NCBI RefSeq assembly: GCF_009792235.1
Contig: NZ_CP046973.1
Location: 5,332,001-5,396,000 of the forward strand
Direction: 5' to 3'
Length of the DNA stretch: 64,000 nucleotides
Source of the DNA: Microcystis aeruginosa FD4
Lineage (GTDB): Bacteria; Cyanobacteriota; Cyanobacteriia; Cyanobacteriales; Microcystaceae
The notes beneath the pieces were generated by a model. It did not search any database. It was not told the origin of the DNA and was given only the letters and a program-made list of their open reading frames with translations. The translations under genes were made by a program, and so were the position numbers. Shown piece by piece: positions 1 to 8,902 of the stretch; the first letter of the stretch is position 1, and each line of letters opens with the position of its first letter.

Positions 1-1077
1 GCCTCCCGTCGTCAAGCTTATGCCCTCTCGCTGATGTCGAGTCGGATTTTTACAGGCTTAGGTATCTGGGATAAAATCTCGCCCAATATCGGTAAATTTC
101 GTCATATTCGCCTTTCTGATGCCGATTTTCCGATTTTTGTCCCCTTTGTGGTCGATGAGCTAAAAACCGATTATTTGGGCTATGTGGGCGAACATCAAGT
201 GATTCTAACCGCCCTGCACAATGCCAGCCAAGATTGCGATCGCATTGACTGGTTATCCCCTGCTAAAGTGTTAGAAGTGGAGTACGGAGCAGAAACAGCC
301 ACTGTCACCCTGGAAGAAGCCGGTCAAACCCGAAAAATCACCGCAAAATTAGTTATCGGGGCCGATGGAGCCAAATCCGCTATCCGGCAAGGGGCGCAAA
401 TTAAAACCAAAGGTTGGAAATATTGGCAATCCTGTGTCGCTTTCACCATTAAACATCAACGCGATCGCAACGATACCGCCTTTGAAAGATTTTGGCCCAC
501 CGGTCCCATGGGCATTTTACCGCTCCGGGGTAATCGCTGTCAGATCGTTTGGACAAATCCCCATGAAGAAGCGAAAAAACTGCAAGAAATGCCCGAAGCG
601 GAATTTCTTGACAAATTAGAGGCATATACGGGGGGATTACTGGGAAAAATAGAATTAGTTAGCCCCCGCGCTCTCTTTCCCGTACAGTTAATGCAGAGTG
701 ATACCTATGTTAAACCCCGACTGGCTTTAATTGGTGATGCCGCCCACTGTTGTCATCCCGTCGGTGGTCAAGGTTTAAATTTAGGCATTCGCGACGCAGC
801 CGCTTTAGCGCAGGTATTAAAGGAAGCAGCGGAAAAGCCAGAGGATATAGGAGCGCTTTCTACCCTAAAATCCTACGAAAAATGGCGTAGATCGGAGAAT
901 TTAGCGATTTTAGGCTTCACGGATTTTCTAGATCGCCTGTTCTCCAATAACTGGCCGCCCATCGTTGTCATCCGTCGTCTCGGATTGGCAGTTATGCGCG
1001 GTTTTCCCCCGTTGAAATTGTTTGCCCTGCAATTAATGACGGGATTAAAAGGACGTATTCCCCAATTAGCTAGATAG
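1..1077 (+). CDS. FAD-dependent hydroxylase, UbiH/COQ6 type (5' end outside window)
   Basis: The reading frame is open from base 1, so the gene begins upstream of the window and only its C-terminal ~358 residues are present. Seen: the flavin-binding segment IGADGAKSAIR and the GDAAHCCHPVGGQGLNLG signature of aromatic-ring flavoprotein monooxygenases. The N-terminal GxGxxG dinucleotide fold is missing because of the window edge. In this family the enzyme uses NAD(P)H and O2 to hydroxylate the ring of a quinone precursor or similar aromatic. In cyanobacteria the substrate is not certain, since they make plastoquinone rather than ubiquinone. The first ATG in frame (34) is internal to the family alignment and should not be used as a start. 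Confidence 0.85.
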   Translation, partial: ASRRQAYALSLMSSRIFTGLGIWDKISPNIGKFRHIRLSDADFPIFVPFVVDELKTDYLGYVGEHQVILTALHNASQDCDRIDWLSPAKVLEVEYGAETATVTLEEAGQTRKITAKLVIGADGAKSAIRQGAQIKTKGWKYWQSCVAFTIKHQRDRNDTAFERFWPTGPMGILPLRGNRCQIVWTNPHEEAKKLQEMPEAEFLDKLEAYTGGLLGKIELVSPRALFPVQLMQSDTYVKPRLALIGDAAHCCHPVGGQGLNLGIRDAAALAQVLKEAAEKPEDIGALSTLKSYEKWRRSENLAILGFTDFLDRLFSNNWPPIVVIRRLGLAVMRGFPPLKLFALQLMTGLKGRIPQLAR

Positions 1078-1168
1078 CTGGCCACTAATTCCGGGGATGG
1101 GGGAGAAAGGAAGAAAAAAAAGCTTGCAAAATGCTGCGATTATCGCTATGATGGTTAAGGTTCAATAT

Positions 1169-1242
1169 CGGGGCGTAGCGCAGCTTGGTAGCGCACTACT
1201 TTGGGGTAGTAGGGGTCGTGGGTTCGAATCCCGCCGCTCCGA
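1169..1242 (+). tRNA. tRNA-Pro (anticodon GGG)
   Basis: A full cloverleaf can be folded by eye: acceptor stem CGGGGCG/CGCTCCG with one G-U pair, D stem GCGC/GCGC, anticodon stem CTACT/AGTAG with loop TTGGGGT (anticodon GGG at 1203-1205), T stem GTGGG/CCCGC with loop TTCGAAT, and discriminator A. The CCA end is not encoded. The loop reads codons CCC and CCU. It lies alone between the hydroxylase and the peptidase genes. Confidence 0.95.
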
Positions 1243-1373
1243 TTGCAGAAAAACAGAGAGTCAGGTAGGGATGCACCTAATCCCTACTTTTTTCTGTTTA
1301 CTCGAAATTTTCTTAATTTATCAGCGTTTCTGATCAAGTTAGTTCACCATTAGAATCACTACTCTAGGAGAAA

Positions 1374-3296
1374 ATGTCTAATCAAATATCAGCTTACGGT
1401 TCCTGGAAATCACCGATTACCTCCGATCTAATTGTGGCAGCATCGATTAGTCTTGGTGGTGTAATTGTAGATGGAGAAGATATTTATTGGTTAGAAGGCA
1501 GACCACAGGAAAAGGGGCGAAATGTTTTAGTTAAATTAAACCCCGACGGCACAACCACAGACATCACCCCAGCACCTTTTAATGTGCGAACTCGTGTCCA
1601 TGAATACGGGGGAGGTTCCTATCTAATTGTTGCCGGAATTATCTATTTTTGTAATTTTGCTGACCAAAGAATTTATCGCCAAACTGCTGATAGTTTACCC
1701 CAACCTCTCACCCCAGAAAATTCCTGTCGTTATGCGGATTTAATTCTCGATAAATTTGGCAATCGTTTAATCTGTGTTTGTGAAGATCATAGCCAAAAAG
1801 ATCGAGAACCAGTTAATAGTATTGTCAGCATCGATGTGGATACGGGAGAAATAAAAACTTTAGTATCTGGCGATGATTTTTATACCTCTCCTCGCTTGAG
1901 TGCCGACGGTTCTCGATTAGCTTGGATTAGTTGGAATCATCCTCATATGCCCTGGGATAGTTCTTTTCTCTGGGTGGCCGATATTAATAATCTTTATTTG
2001 AGTGATATTCGGGTCATTGCTGGCGGTGAAAATGAGTCGGTATGTGAACCGCGCTGGTCTGCCGATGAACAGTTATATTTTACCAGTGATCGCAATGATT
2101 TCTGGAACTTTTATTGCTTTAACCACGATGAACAAATAGAACCAGTTATCGAACCGATTGAGGCTGAATTTGCCTATCCTCATTGGGTTTTTGGGTTATC
2201 TAACTACGGTTTCGCCGGGGAATCAAAGATTATTTGTAGCTATACAAAAGATGGACGTTGGTATTTAGGGAGTATCGATACTGTTAATCGAGAATTTCGA
2301 GAAATTATTACTGATGATACTAACATTTCTTCCCTACAAGTTAGGGAGAGTAAAATAGTTTTTATTGGCGGTTCTTTCAGGGAAGTAACGGCGGTTGTCT
2401 CAAGGGATTTAGCCACAGGAAATAGAGAAATTCTCAAATCTTCCAGTAATTTAACTATTTCTAGCGATTATTTCTCGATTCCAGAAATGATTGCTTTTCC
2501 CACCAGTCAGGGACTAACTGCATCTGCTTGGTATTATCCCCCCAAAAACCCCGATTATACCGCCCCTAATGGCGAATTACCGCCCCTTTTAGTCAAAAGT
2601 CATGGTGGACCGACGGCTGCGGCGACCTCTAGTTTAAGTCTAAGGGTGCAATACTGGACCAGTCGCGGCTTTGGCTATCTAGATGTCAATTATGGCGGTA
2701 GTACGGGTTATGGTCGTCAATATCGTCAGCGTTTGCTGGGAAATTGGGGAATTGTCGATGTGGAAGACTGCATCAACGGGGCAAAATATTTGGTTAATCA
2801 GGGATTAGTCGATGGGGAAAGATTGGCAATTTCTGGAGGCAGTGCCGGTGGTTATACAACTTTAGCAGCCCTAACTTTTCATGATACTTTTAAAGCAGGA
2901 GCTAGTTATTACGGAGTTAGTGATTTAGAGGTTTTAGCCACCGATACCCATAAATTCGAGTCGAGATATTTAGATAAATTGGTGGGACTTTATCCTCAAG
3001 AAAAGGAAATTTACTATCAGCGATCGCCTATTCACTTTACCGCTCAGTTATCCTGTCCAGTGATCTTTTTCCAAGGTTTAGAAGATCGAGTAGTTCCACC
3101 CAATCAAGCAGAAATGATGGTAGAAGCTTTAAAAGCGAAAGGTTTACCCGTTGCTTACGTTCCCTTTGCGGGGGAACAACATGGATTTCGTCAAGCTGAA
3201 TCGATAAAACGAGCATTAGATGCAGAATTTTATTTCTATTCCTGTCTCTTTGGTTTTACTCCTGCGGATAATTTAAAACCCGTAGAAATTAAGTAG
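1374..3296 (+). CDS. S9 family peptidase (acylaminoacyl-peptidase/dipeptidyl aminopeptidase type)
   Basis: 640 residues with the two-part layout of prolyl-oligopeptidase-like enzymes: a beta-propeller-like N-terminal region (about 1-370) and an alpha/beta hydrolase domain at the C-terminus. The catalytic triad can be read directly: Ser490 in SGGSAGG, Asp571 in GLEDRVVPP and His603 in GEQHGFRQ. The oxyanion-side motif SHGGPTAA is also present. No signal peptide is seen, so a cytoplasmic peptidase acting on short or N-acylated peptides is expected. The ATG at 1374 follows TAGGAG, a good ribosome binding site. Exact substrate unknown. Confidence 0.9.
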   Translation: MSNQISAYGSWKSPITSDLIVAASISLGGVIVDGEDIYWLEGRPQEKGRNVLVKLNPDGTTTDITPAPFNVRTRVHEYGGGSYLIVAGIIYFCNFADQRIYRQTADSLPQPLTPENSCRYADLILDKFGNRLICVCEDHSQKDREPVNSIVSIDVDTGEIKTLVSGDDFYTSPRLSADGSRLAWISWNHPHMPWDSSFLWVADINNLYLSDIRVIAGGENESVCEPRWSADEQLYFTSDRNDFWNFYCFNHDEQIEPVIEPIEAEFAYPHWVFGLSNYGFAGESKIICSYTKDGRWYLGSIDTVNREFREIITDDTNISSLQVRESKIVFIGGSFREVTAVVSRDLATGNREILKSSSNLTISSDYFSIPEMIAFPTSQGLTASAWYYPPKNPDYTAPNGELPPLLVKSHGGPTAAATSSLSLRVQYWTSRGFGYLDVNYGGSTGYGRQYRQRLLGNWGIVDVEDCINGAKYLVNQGLVDGERLAISGGSAGGYTTLAALTFHDTFKAGASYYGVSDLEVLATDTHKFESRYLDKLVGLYPQEKEIYYQRSPIHFTAQLSCPVIFFQGLEDRVVPPNQAEMMVEALKAKGLPVAYVPFAGEQHGFRQAESIKRALDAEFYFYSCLFGFTPADNLKPVEIK

Positions 3297-3504
3297 GACT
3301 GGCTGAATAAATCTAAAAACCTTGGCTCTTCGGGATTTGTTATGCAAATAATTAATTTAAAATAAAATTCGATGAAAGCGCCTACGCCTAAAAGTAGCTG
3401 AAATCCATATAGGGAAAGACTTAAGACAAAAACAGGTTAATACCAAAAGATAGACAATCGAGTTAAGATTTGATATAATACTCAAAAACGAGAGTATTTT
3501 ACTT

Positions 3505-3804
3505 ATGATACTTGACAAATTTTTGAACCTAAAAGGAACGTCTATTCAAGGCTATCGACACCTAGAAAATATCGGTATAGTCTGACGAATCGAATCGAAA
3601 AATCAAAAAGCGACCTGTCCTCGTTGTGGGTTAGAGAGCGATAAACTACACCAAAATCATCGATATTTAGTCAAGGATTTACCAATCTCAGGACAACCAG
3701 TGTACCTACAAGTTAATCGTCGTCAATTTAAGTGCGATAATTGTCGAAAACCCTTGAGCGAAGAGTTAGATTTTGTCGCCAGTAAACGAACCTATACGAA
3801 TTAG
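3505..3804 (+). pseudogene. ISL3-family transposase N-terminal remnant
   Basis: Translation from the ATG at 3505 gives an ISL3-like N-terminus with the zinc-ribbon pattern CPRCG...CDNCRK, interrupted by an in-frame TGA after the first 26 residues and ended by TAG at 3802. The catalytic DDE part is gone. It sits right after a short repeat (3303-3325) that recurs near 54296. This is a dead insertion-sequence fragment. Confidence 0.7.
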
Positions 3805-3834
3805 TAAAGTGATGCGCAAGAGCCAAGTTTTGTC

Positions 3835-4038
3835 CGTCTGCTTAGTCGTTTCCCTCGTCTGATTGAAACCGTCATCGGACAACTGTGTGGGCGGTTTAAC
3901 TTGGAAACTGTCTGGGCAAGAAACTTGTGGCATTAGACCAGTCGCCTCAATCGTAAATTATTGGCTCATACGGTTTGTTTTTGGCTGAATCGTCCCTCTT
4001 GTGAGCCTCTTCAGTTTGACCAGCTTATCCCTGAATAG
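3835..4038 (+). pseudogene. DDE transposase C-terminal remnant (IS982-like, tentative)
   Basis: The frame reads an IETV.GQL.G.FNLETVWAR.LWH stretch, then an in-frame TAG, then TSRLNRKLLAHTVCFWLNR and a final TAG at 4036. This matches the C-terminus of cyanobacterial DDE transposases that I associate with IS982, but the family is from memory and not proven. It is unrelated to the preceding ISL3 piece, so at least two elements have decayed here. Confidence 0.45.
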
Positions 4039-4189
4039 TTGCACACGGGGTATAGCACTGAGTAAGCTAAGACGTATTTAAACCGCTTATTCTTAGATTA
4101 GCCGAATCTCCCTCAATCCCTTTACTGTTGCAAGAGTACAAGAGCGCAAGAGTGCCTCGTCTCAACAAGCAATTTAAATTACGAACAGC

Positions 4190-4597
4190 TTAGCATCTAG
4201 GGCGACGAGTAAGTTGCCCTCCAACGCCTCAAACCCCCTCAAATAGCCTTGGTCTTTCAGCCCTTGCTCAATCCATCTGAACCAGGGGATAAAGATGCTT
4301 TGCGGCTATTCCATCGAGGATGTTCCGTATCTGTTCTACTGTCGGGATATTGACCAGACCAAACAGACTTTGAGCATTATCTCGTCCACAACGACTATTC
4401 AGTTGACGCTGATATTCTAGAAATGATTCATTCTGGCGAAAAAAGGCGGCAAATGCCCCTAATATTGCGTCTTTCAAACTGTAGCGGGTGGCATTGCTGG
4501 CACTTCGAGGGTCAGTTATCCCAGCGATAACTACTTGGAAATAGCTCAGCATCCCCATAAAACCCAGTTGTTTGACTTCCATTCCCCCGAAACCCAC
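4190..4597 (-). pseudogene. Transposase N-terminal fragment, frameshifted
   Basis: The open part (down to 4268) carries DPRSASNATRYSLKDAIL and a glutamine-rich FLEYQRQL region of a DDE transposase group common in cyanobacteria. It ends early at TGA 4268-4270. After a one-base shift the family sequence resumes (GYLRGFEALEGN, then LLVALDAK) down to about 4190, where the first catalytic Asp would lie. The rest of the gene is absent. The family name is uncertain. Confidence 0.6.
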
Positions 4598-4810
4598 TGT
4601 TCAAACCTTTCACTCCATTTTGAAAGGCAAGAGTAAGACTGGTTCTGTATTCTGTGCTACCGTTTGAATTTGCAATTGCTGGCATCGAACCCCTCAAATT
4701 GCAACGCTCTAAGGCTCGACGGCTCGACTGAGCATCGCCGAACGTCCGAACGTACTCCCCACGCAAGGGCGAAGTGGCGTGGGGACTCGCGCGGATTCGT
4801 TGACATCCGT

Positions 4811-5080
4811 TTAGGTGGATTGACTGGCCAGAAATTGTCGTTGATAGTCTAAAAACTCGCCATGCCATTCCGCAAAACGCCGCTCCCCATCTTTGACTAA
4901 AAATTGGCGGTAGGCCTCCGAGGAAATCCAGGGCTTTGTTGGACGTTGTTGGTCCCAACGAGCTTGGTATTCAGCCGTTGATTGACGGCAGTGGTTGTGA
5001 TAATTTTGATGCCATTCGCGATAGCGCCGTTCTCCATCCCGCACGAGGGCTTGGCGATAGGCTTCTGAAGATAGGCTCAT
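4811..5080 (-). CDS. Small protein with a duplicated 30-residue motif, unknown function
   Basis: 89 residues. I chose the ATG at 5080 because AAGGAG lies seven bases upstream; an in-frame TTG at 5098 would overlap that site. The protein is two copies of one motif, residues 4-33 and 53-82, both starting SSEAYRQ.LV.DGERR and ending in RQ, joined by a 19-residue linker. It is rich in Arg, Glu, Trp and Tyr and has no membrane segment. I do not recognise the family. It sits intact among dead transposases, which suggests recent arrival or selection. A nucleic-acid-binding or phage-type role is only a guess. Confidence 0.6.
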   Translation of the reverse strand: MSLSSEAYRQALVRDGERRYREWHQNYHNHCRQSTAEYQARWDQQRPTKPWISSEAYRQFLVKDGERRFAEWHGEFLDYQRQFLASQST

Positions 5081-5120
5081 GGTGTTACTCCTTTTCAAAT
5101 CCCTTGATGGCTTGGCCAGG

Positions 5121-5126
5121 ATTATA
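5121..5126 (-). promoter_or_regulatory. Possible -10 element (TATAAT) for the small duplicated-motif gene
   Basis: A perfect TATAAT on the minus strand lies about 40 bases before the start codon at 5080. No convincing -35 box is visible at the usual distance, so this is only a candidate. Confidence 0.3.
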
Positions 5127-5229
5127 ACACAATGCGTGAACTACCCAGCGCTGAACTCTCGTCAAGGTACGATATGGGCCTTTGCCCTCAGTTGCAAGGT
5201 TTCTTTGCTATCTCAACTGCTGCATTTTG

Positions 5230-5551
5230 TCCCGCTTTGCGTTGCTACCCTTTAACCAGATTTAGTACGACCAGCAAAGAAATTAGTAAAAGCTGTTTAT
5301 AGGTGTCTTAAACCTTGTGGACAAGGGACACAGCTAACCTCATTCCAGAAGTCTAATTCTTCTTGTTTTTTCTCCTAGGTTAACATTGAAGAAGTTTGAC
5401 TGTATCCTACTCTTTCTTGTCTTTCGTACCAAGCTTGTGTTCTCACATAGAGAGCTTTATTGTCAACTAATCTTACACAACCAAATGTGGGCAGCAATAG
5501 CGACTCTTGTTCTGGTGTGGGGTAAAATCGAAACGAATAGACTTTCTCCAC
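5230..5551 (-). pseudogene. TnpB (IS200/IS605) N-terminal remnant
   Basis: From a GTG at 5551 the minus strand reads VEKVYSFRFYPTPEQESLL, then FGCVRLVDNKAL and RTQAWYERQERVGY, which is the N-terminus of TnpB-type RNA-guided nucleases of IS605 elements. In-frame TAG and TAA codons break it, and the RuvC part is gone. It is dead, but it is one of several pieces of the same element family in the window. Confidence 0.7.
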
Positions 5552-5799
5552 GCCTCACATTCTAGCGTATATCGTGTAAATGCGCTAGTATTTAAATTAA
5601 AGCCAACCTAAAACGGCGGAGTTGCGGACCCAAATTTTCGATGATCTTGTTTAATTTGATCGTAACCTATTGTAGGTAGAATATACACTTTAGTTATCAA
5701 TATGGTAATTTTTTTGCCCTGGGGAGCCTGATTTGGTAAAGAAATGCTATATTTCTATTAGCACCGTTGCCAAAATATCTGGAGAGTTGAGTTACTAAT

Positions 5800-7137
5800 A
5801 TGGTTAAAATCATCAGTCGTCAATTCTTGGGAACCCAGTCTGTTTACGATATTGGTGTAGAGAAAGATCATAATTTTTTACTGGCCAACGGGTTAATTGC
5901 CTCCAATTGTTTTAATAAATCTCACTCCACTGCCTACGCTTACGTTACCTATCAAACCGCTTATTTAAAAGCTAATTATCCTGTGGAATATATGACGGCG
6001 TTACTAACTGCTAGTAGCGATAATCAGGATAAGGTGGAAAAGTATCGAGAAAACTGTCAGAAAATGAATATCGATGTCGAACCTCCCGACATCAATCGAT
6101 CGCAAAAACATTTTACCCCAATTGGGCGTAAAATTCTCTTTGGTTTGTCCGCAGTTAGAAATCTGGGCGAAAATGCGATCGAGGCTATTTTAAAAGCGCG
6201 GGAAGCAGCGGGGGGAAAGTTTACTTCTTTAGGGGATTTTTGCGAGCGTGTTGATTTGCGATTGGTCAACAAAAGAGCTTTAGAAACGCTAATTTATTGC
6301 GGTGCTTTTGATAAAATTCAACCTAATCGCCATCAATTAATTGAAGATTTAGAATTAGTAGTTGCTTGGGCGCAAAAACGCACCAAAGAGAAAGAAAGTG
6401 GTCAAATGAATATTTTTGATATGCTAGGAGGTAGCACAGAAAATAAACAAGAATCCGAGTTTGAACAGTCTCCCAGTGCAACCCCAGTGGAAGATTTTTC
6501 CCTACAAGAAAAGTTAAGACTGGAAAAAGAACATTTAGGTTTTTATGTTTCCGAACATCCTTTAAAAGCTTTACAAAGAGCCGCTCAAGTCCTATCTCCT
6601 ATCAATTTAGCTGACTTAGAAGAACACAAAACCAGAAAAAAAGTCAGTGCCATTGTCCTATTAAATGCCGTCAAGAAAATTATGACCAAAAAAGGGACTC
6701 CCATGGCCTTTTTAACCCTAGAAGATGCCTCGGGACAATCGGAAGCGGTGGTTTTTTCCGATACCTACGAACGTCTGCAAAAATTATTAGTGGAGGAAGC
6801 AACTTTAATGGTGTGGGGAAAAGTTGATCGCCGAGATGATCGGGTACAATTAATTATCGAAGATGCGGAACCGATCGAAACCATTAAAATGGTGATGGTT
6901 AATTTATCGCTGCAAGATGTTGTCAACCAAAATCGTCAAAATCTTCTTAAAAGTATTCTGCAATCGGGAGACAAACAAAAGGCAAAAGTTCCCGTTATTG
7001 CCACCATCGGTGCGGGAACTCAGCGTCAATTTGTGCGTTTAGGGCAAAACTATTGGGTAGAGGATGAAAATTCGGTGCTAGAGTCTCTGAAAGTTGCGGG
7101 TTTTCTGGCTAATTCTGCACCTCTGATTAATCATTAA
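5800..7137 (+). CDS. dnaE: DNA polymerase III alpha subunit, C-terminal half with split-intein IntC
   Basis: 445 residues. Residues 1-36 are the C-terminal fragment of the cyanobacterial split DnaE intein (VYDIGVEKDHNF, ending in ASN), and the first extein residues are Cys37-Phe38-Asn39. The dnaE-N gene lies outside the window. Its product carries IntN, and protein trans-splicing joins the two halves into one polymerase. After the junction come the end of the polymerase region, helix-hairpin-helix-type DNA binding (about 130-190) and an OB-fold (about 280-360). Asn36 and Cys37, needed for splicing, are present. No gap or frameshift is seen, so it is expected to be functional and essential. 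Confidence 0.97.
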   Translation: MVKIISRQFLGTQSVYDIGVEKDHNFLLANGLIASNCFNKSHSTAYAYVTYQTAYLKANYPVEYMTALLTASSDNQDKVEKYRENCQKMNIDVEPPDINRSQKHFTPIGRKILFGLSAVRNLGENAIEAILKAREAAGGKFTSLGDFCERVDLRLVNKRALETLIYCGAFDKIQPNRHQLIEDLELVVAWAQKRTKEKESGQMNIFDMLGGSTENKQESEFEQSPSATPVEDFSLQEKLRLEKEHLGFYVSEHPLKALQRAAQVLSPINLADLEEHKTRKKVSAIVLLNAVKKIMTKKGTPMAFLTLEDASGQSEAVVFSDTYERLQKLLVEEATLMVWGKVDRRDDRVQLIIEDAEPIETIKMVMVNLSLQDVVNQNRQNLLKSILQSGDKQKAKVPVIATIGAGTQRQFVRLGQNYWVEDENSVLESLKVAGFLANSAPLINH

Positions 7138-7251
7138 ATGCTAACTGGCAATCACCCAATAGCCATGGCTGCGCCAATATTGTTCCTCTAAAACCTTCTC
7201 GATTTCCTGTTTCGATAATAATTCTCTTTCGACCCACAAATCAAGATAAAT

Positions 7252-8274
7252 ATGGATTTTGATCACCTCTTTGATACTATTGCCACTCTTGTCCTCCATC
7301 ATTCTCCTAGTGGGATGGAAACGGAAATCGATCGCTTTTTACTAGAACGCTTTCAAGAGTTAGGATTAGAAACATGGCAAGATCAAGCGGGAAATGTCAT
7401 CGGCAAGATTAAAGGACAGGATTCGACCCAAAAAATTGCCATTACTGGTCATAAAGACGAAATTGGCGCAATTGTTAAGGCAATTAATTAATCCCGATGG
7501 TACTCGGCAAATTCGCCAACTCGGAGGAGCTTTTCCTTGGATTTACGGAGAGGGAGTGTTAGATATTATCGGTGATCAGGAAACAAGATCGGGGATTCTC
7601 TCCTTTGGTTCCCGTCATCGAAAATTTTGGGTGGGAAACCCCGCCGTTCTAGGTTGGCTTTACGTTAGAATTAAAAAGACCGTCTCGAAAACCAAGTGGG
7701 CGGACAGCACCTTGAAAACTCGGCTTAGGGGGTTCCGTTCAGAAAAGCTTGTCCGGGTAAAAAGTCGCGCGCAACAAGTACAAGAAGCGTTTAGTCAGAA
7801 CCGTACCGTGGGACACAAGGAATCGGGCTTCTGAAAGGTCGCGAAAGTCTGTGGACTTTGTGTAAGACAGTACATGGTTTTTTAACCGTGGTATGCAACG
7901 GTGGTTGAAGCAGAAACTTAAATCGTGAGGTTTAGGAATCGCCGCACTTTTAGGGCGGCGAGGATGTCAAATTTCCCATCAATCCCCGCAAAAAGTGCAG
8001 CAGGAAAACACTCCCGTCACCTGGGAATCCGCATGGATAGAGACGAAATTGACTCCAGAAGAATTAGACGCTTGCGGGGTGCGCGCCGGTAGTCGAGTCG
8101 TGGTGGGAAAACACCGAAAACAACCCTTTCGACTAAAAGACTACATTGCCAGTTATAGCTAAGGCCGCTTGCTTAGGTTTTCCCACCCAAAACACCCACG
8201 GTTATGAAATCGCCCATTTAGGAGCCATAGCCAACTGCATTAGCATATTAGAAGCTTATTGTCAACTAATTTAG
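7252..8274 (+). pseudogene. M42-family aminopeptidase/glutamyl peptidase, broken
   Basis: The N-terminal part (7252-7491) reads HHSPSGMETEIDRFL and ITGHKDEIGAIVKAIN, typical of M42 metallopeptidases. The expected metal-ligand context is ITGHxDEIG, so the metal-site His is kept. The frame then shifts (INPDGTRQIRQLGGAFPW continues in another frame), an IS200/IS605 remnant interrupts it at about 7619-7970, coding resumes with TWESAWIETKLTPEELDA, and a further deletion joins it to a C-terminal piece, THGYEIAHLGAIANCI, ending with TAG at 8272. At least three separate lesions make it non-functional. Its last bases overlap the stop codon of the convergent TPR gene. Confidence 0.85.
7619..7970 (+). 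mobile_element. IS200/IS605 right-end remnant inside the M42 gene
   Basis: This insert splits the peptidase gene. Its right end has the imperfect hairpin CGCCGCACTTTTAGGGCGGCG followed by AGGATGTCAA, matching the end of the element at 14429-14765 (hairpin then GAGGATGTCAA). Both also share a GTTCCGTTCAGAAAAG / GTTTCGTTCAGAAAAG segment. The left boundary is approximate, and no complete tnpA or tnpB is present. Confidence 0.65.
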
Positions 8275-8762
8275 CTATTTTTAGCAAAAAACCAGAGCAT
8301 CAATAGAACAATAGCGATCGCCAGTCCGCTAAAAACAGTATTTTTATGCTGCTCTAACTGCATGGGTGGGGGGGATTCTTCTTTTTTCTGTTTATTTGTC
8401 CCCTTTTTAAATTGTGGTGTGCTATCGGGAAGTTTATCTAAATCGGGAATTTTCGTCATCCACTCATCTGGGCGTTTGAGACGGGGAGCTTCGATAATAT
8501 AAAGTAGACGCTTGGCCTGTTCGCGAATTTGATAGATAGGATGGGTAATAAGTTGCCTACAGATTTCACTAGCTTTCTCCCCCTCCCCTAACCCCTGATG
8601 GGCAGAAATTAACCAAATTTGTATCTCACCCCCTGCTCGGGATCCTAAGGAAATTAAGGCTAAAGCCGCATTTAATTGCTGGATACTAAGACGATATTGT
8701 CCACGCTCAAAGGCACTGATTCCAGCTTGATAAAGGTCTTGAAAAGAAAGATTTTCGGCCAC
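8271..8762 (-). CDS. TPR-like protein with C-terminal membrane anchor
   Basis: 163 residues, starting at GTG (8762). Residues 8-90 form TPR-like helices (AGISAFERGQYRLSIQQLNAA), residues 100-140 are a charged, proline-rich linker, and residues 144-160 are a single hydrophobic helix near the very C-terminus (GLAIAIVLLMLWFF). This layout is that of a tail-anchored scaffold protein facing the cytoplasm. No function is known to me. No strong ribosome binding site precedes the GTG, so the start is moderately certain. It converges on the dead M42 gene. Confidence 0.7.
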   Translation of the reverse strand: MAENLSFQDLYQAGISAFERGQYRLSIQQLNAALALISLGSRAGGEIQIWLISAHQGLGEGEKASEICRQLITHPIYQIREQAKRLLYIIEAPRLKRPDEWMTKIPDLDKLPDSTPQFKKGTNKQKKEESPPPMQLEQHKNTVFSGLAIAIVLLMLWFFAKNS

Positions 8763-8902
8763 GGAGTCAAGATCGAGATAAATGAAATTTTACATAAGTA
8801 TAGCAAGAGGTAAGAAGCAAAAGGAAACTCTCGGCCATTGAGAATGAGAATCTTGACAAAAATCTGGTACACTTTCTACAAAACCTGTTCAAGCTGCACG
8901 GT

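Noticed and set aside
7141..7266. 41-codon minus-strand frame (GTG 7266) reading LDLWVERELLSKQEIEKVLE
   Set aside because: It looks protein-like but its start lies inside the 5' part of the M42 pseudogene and no ribosome binding site is seen. It could be the tail of an older gene; not supported enough to list.
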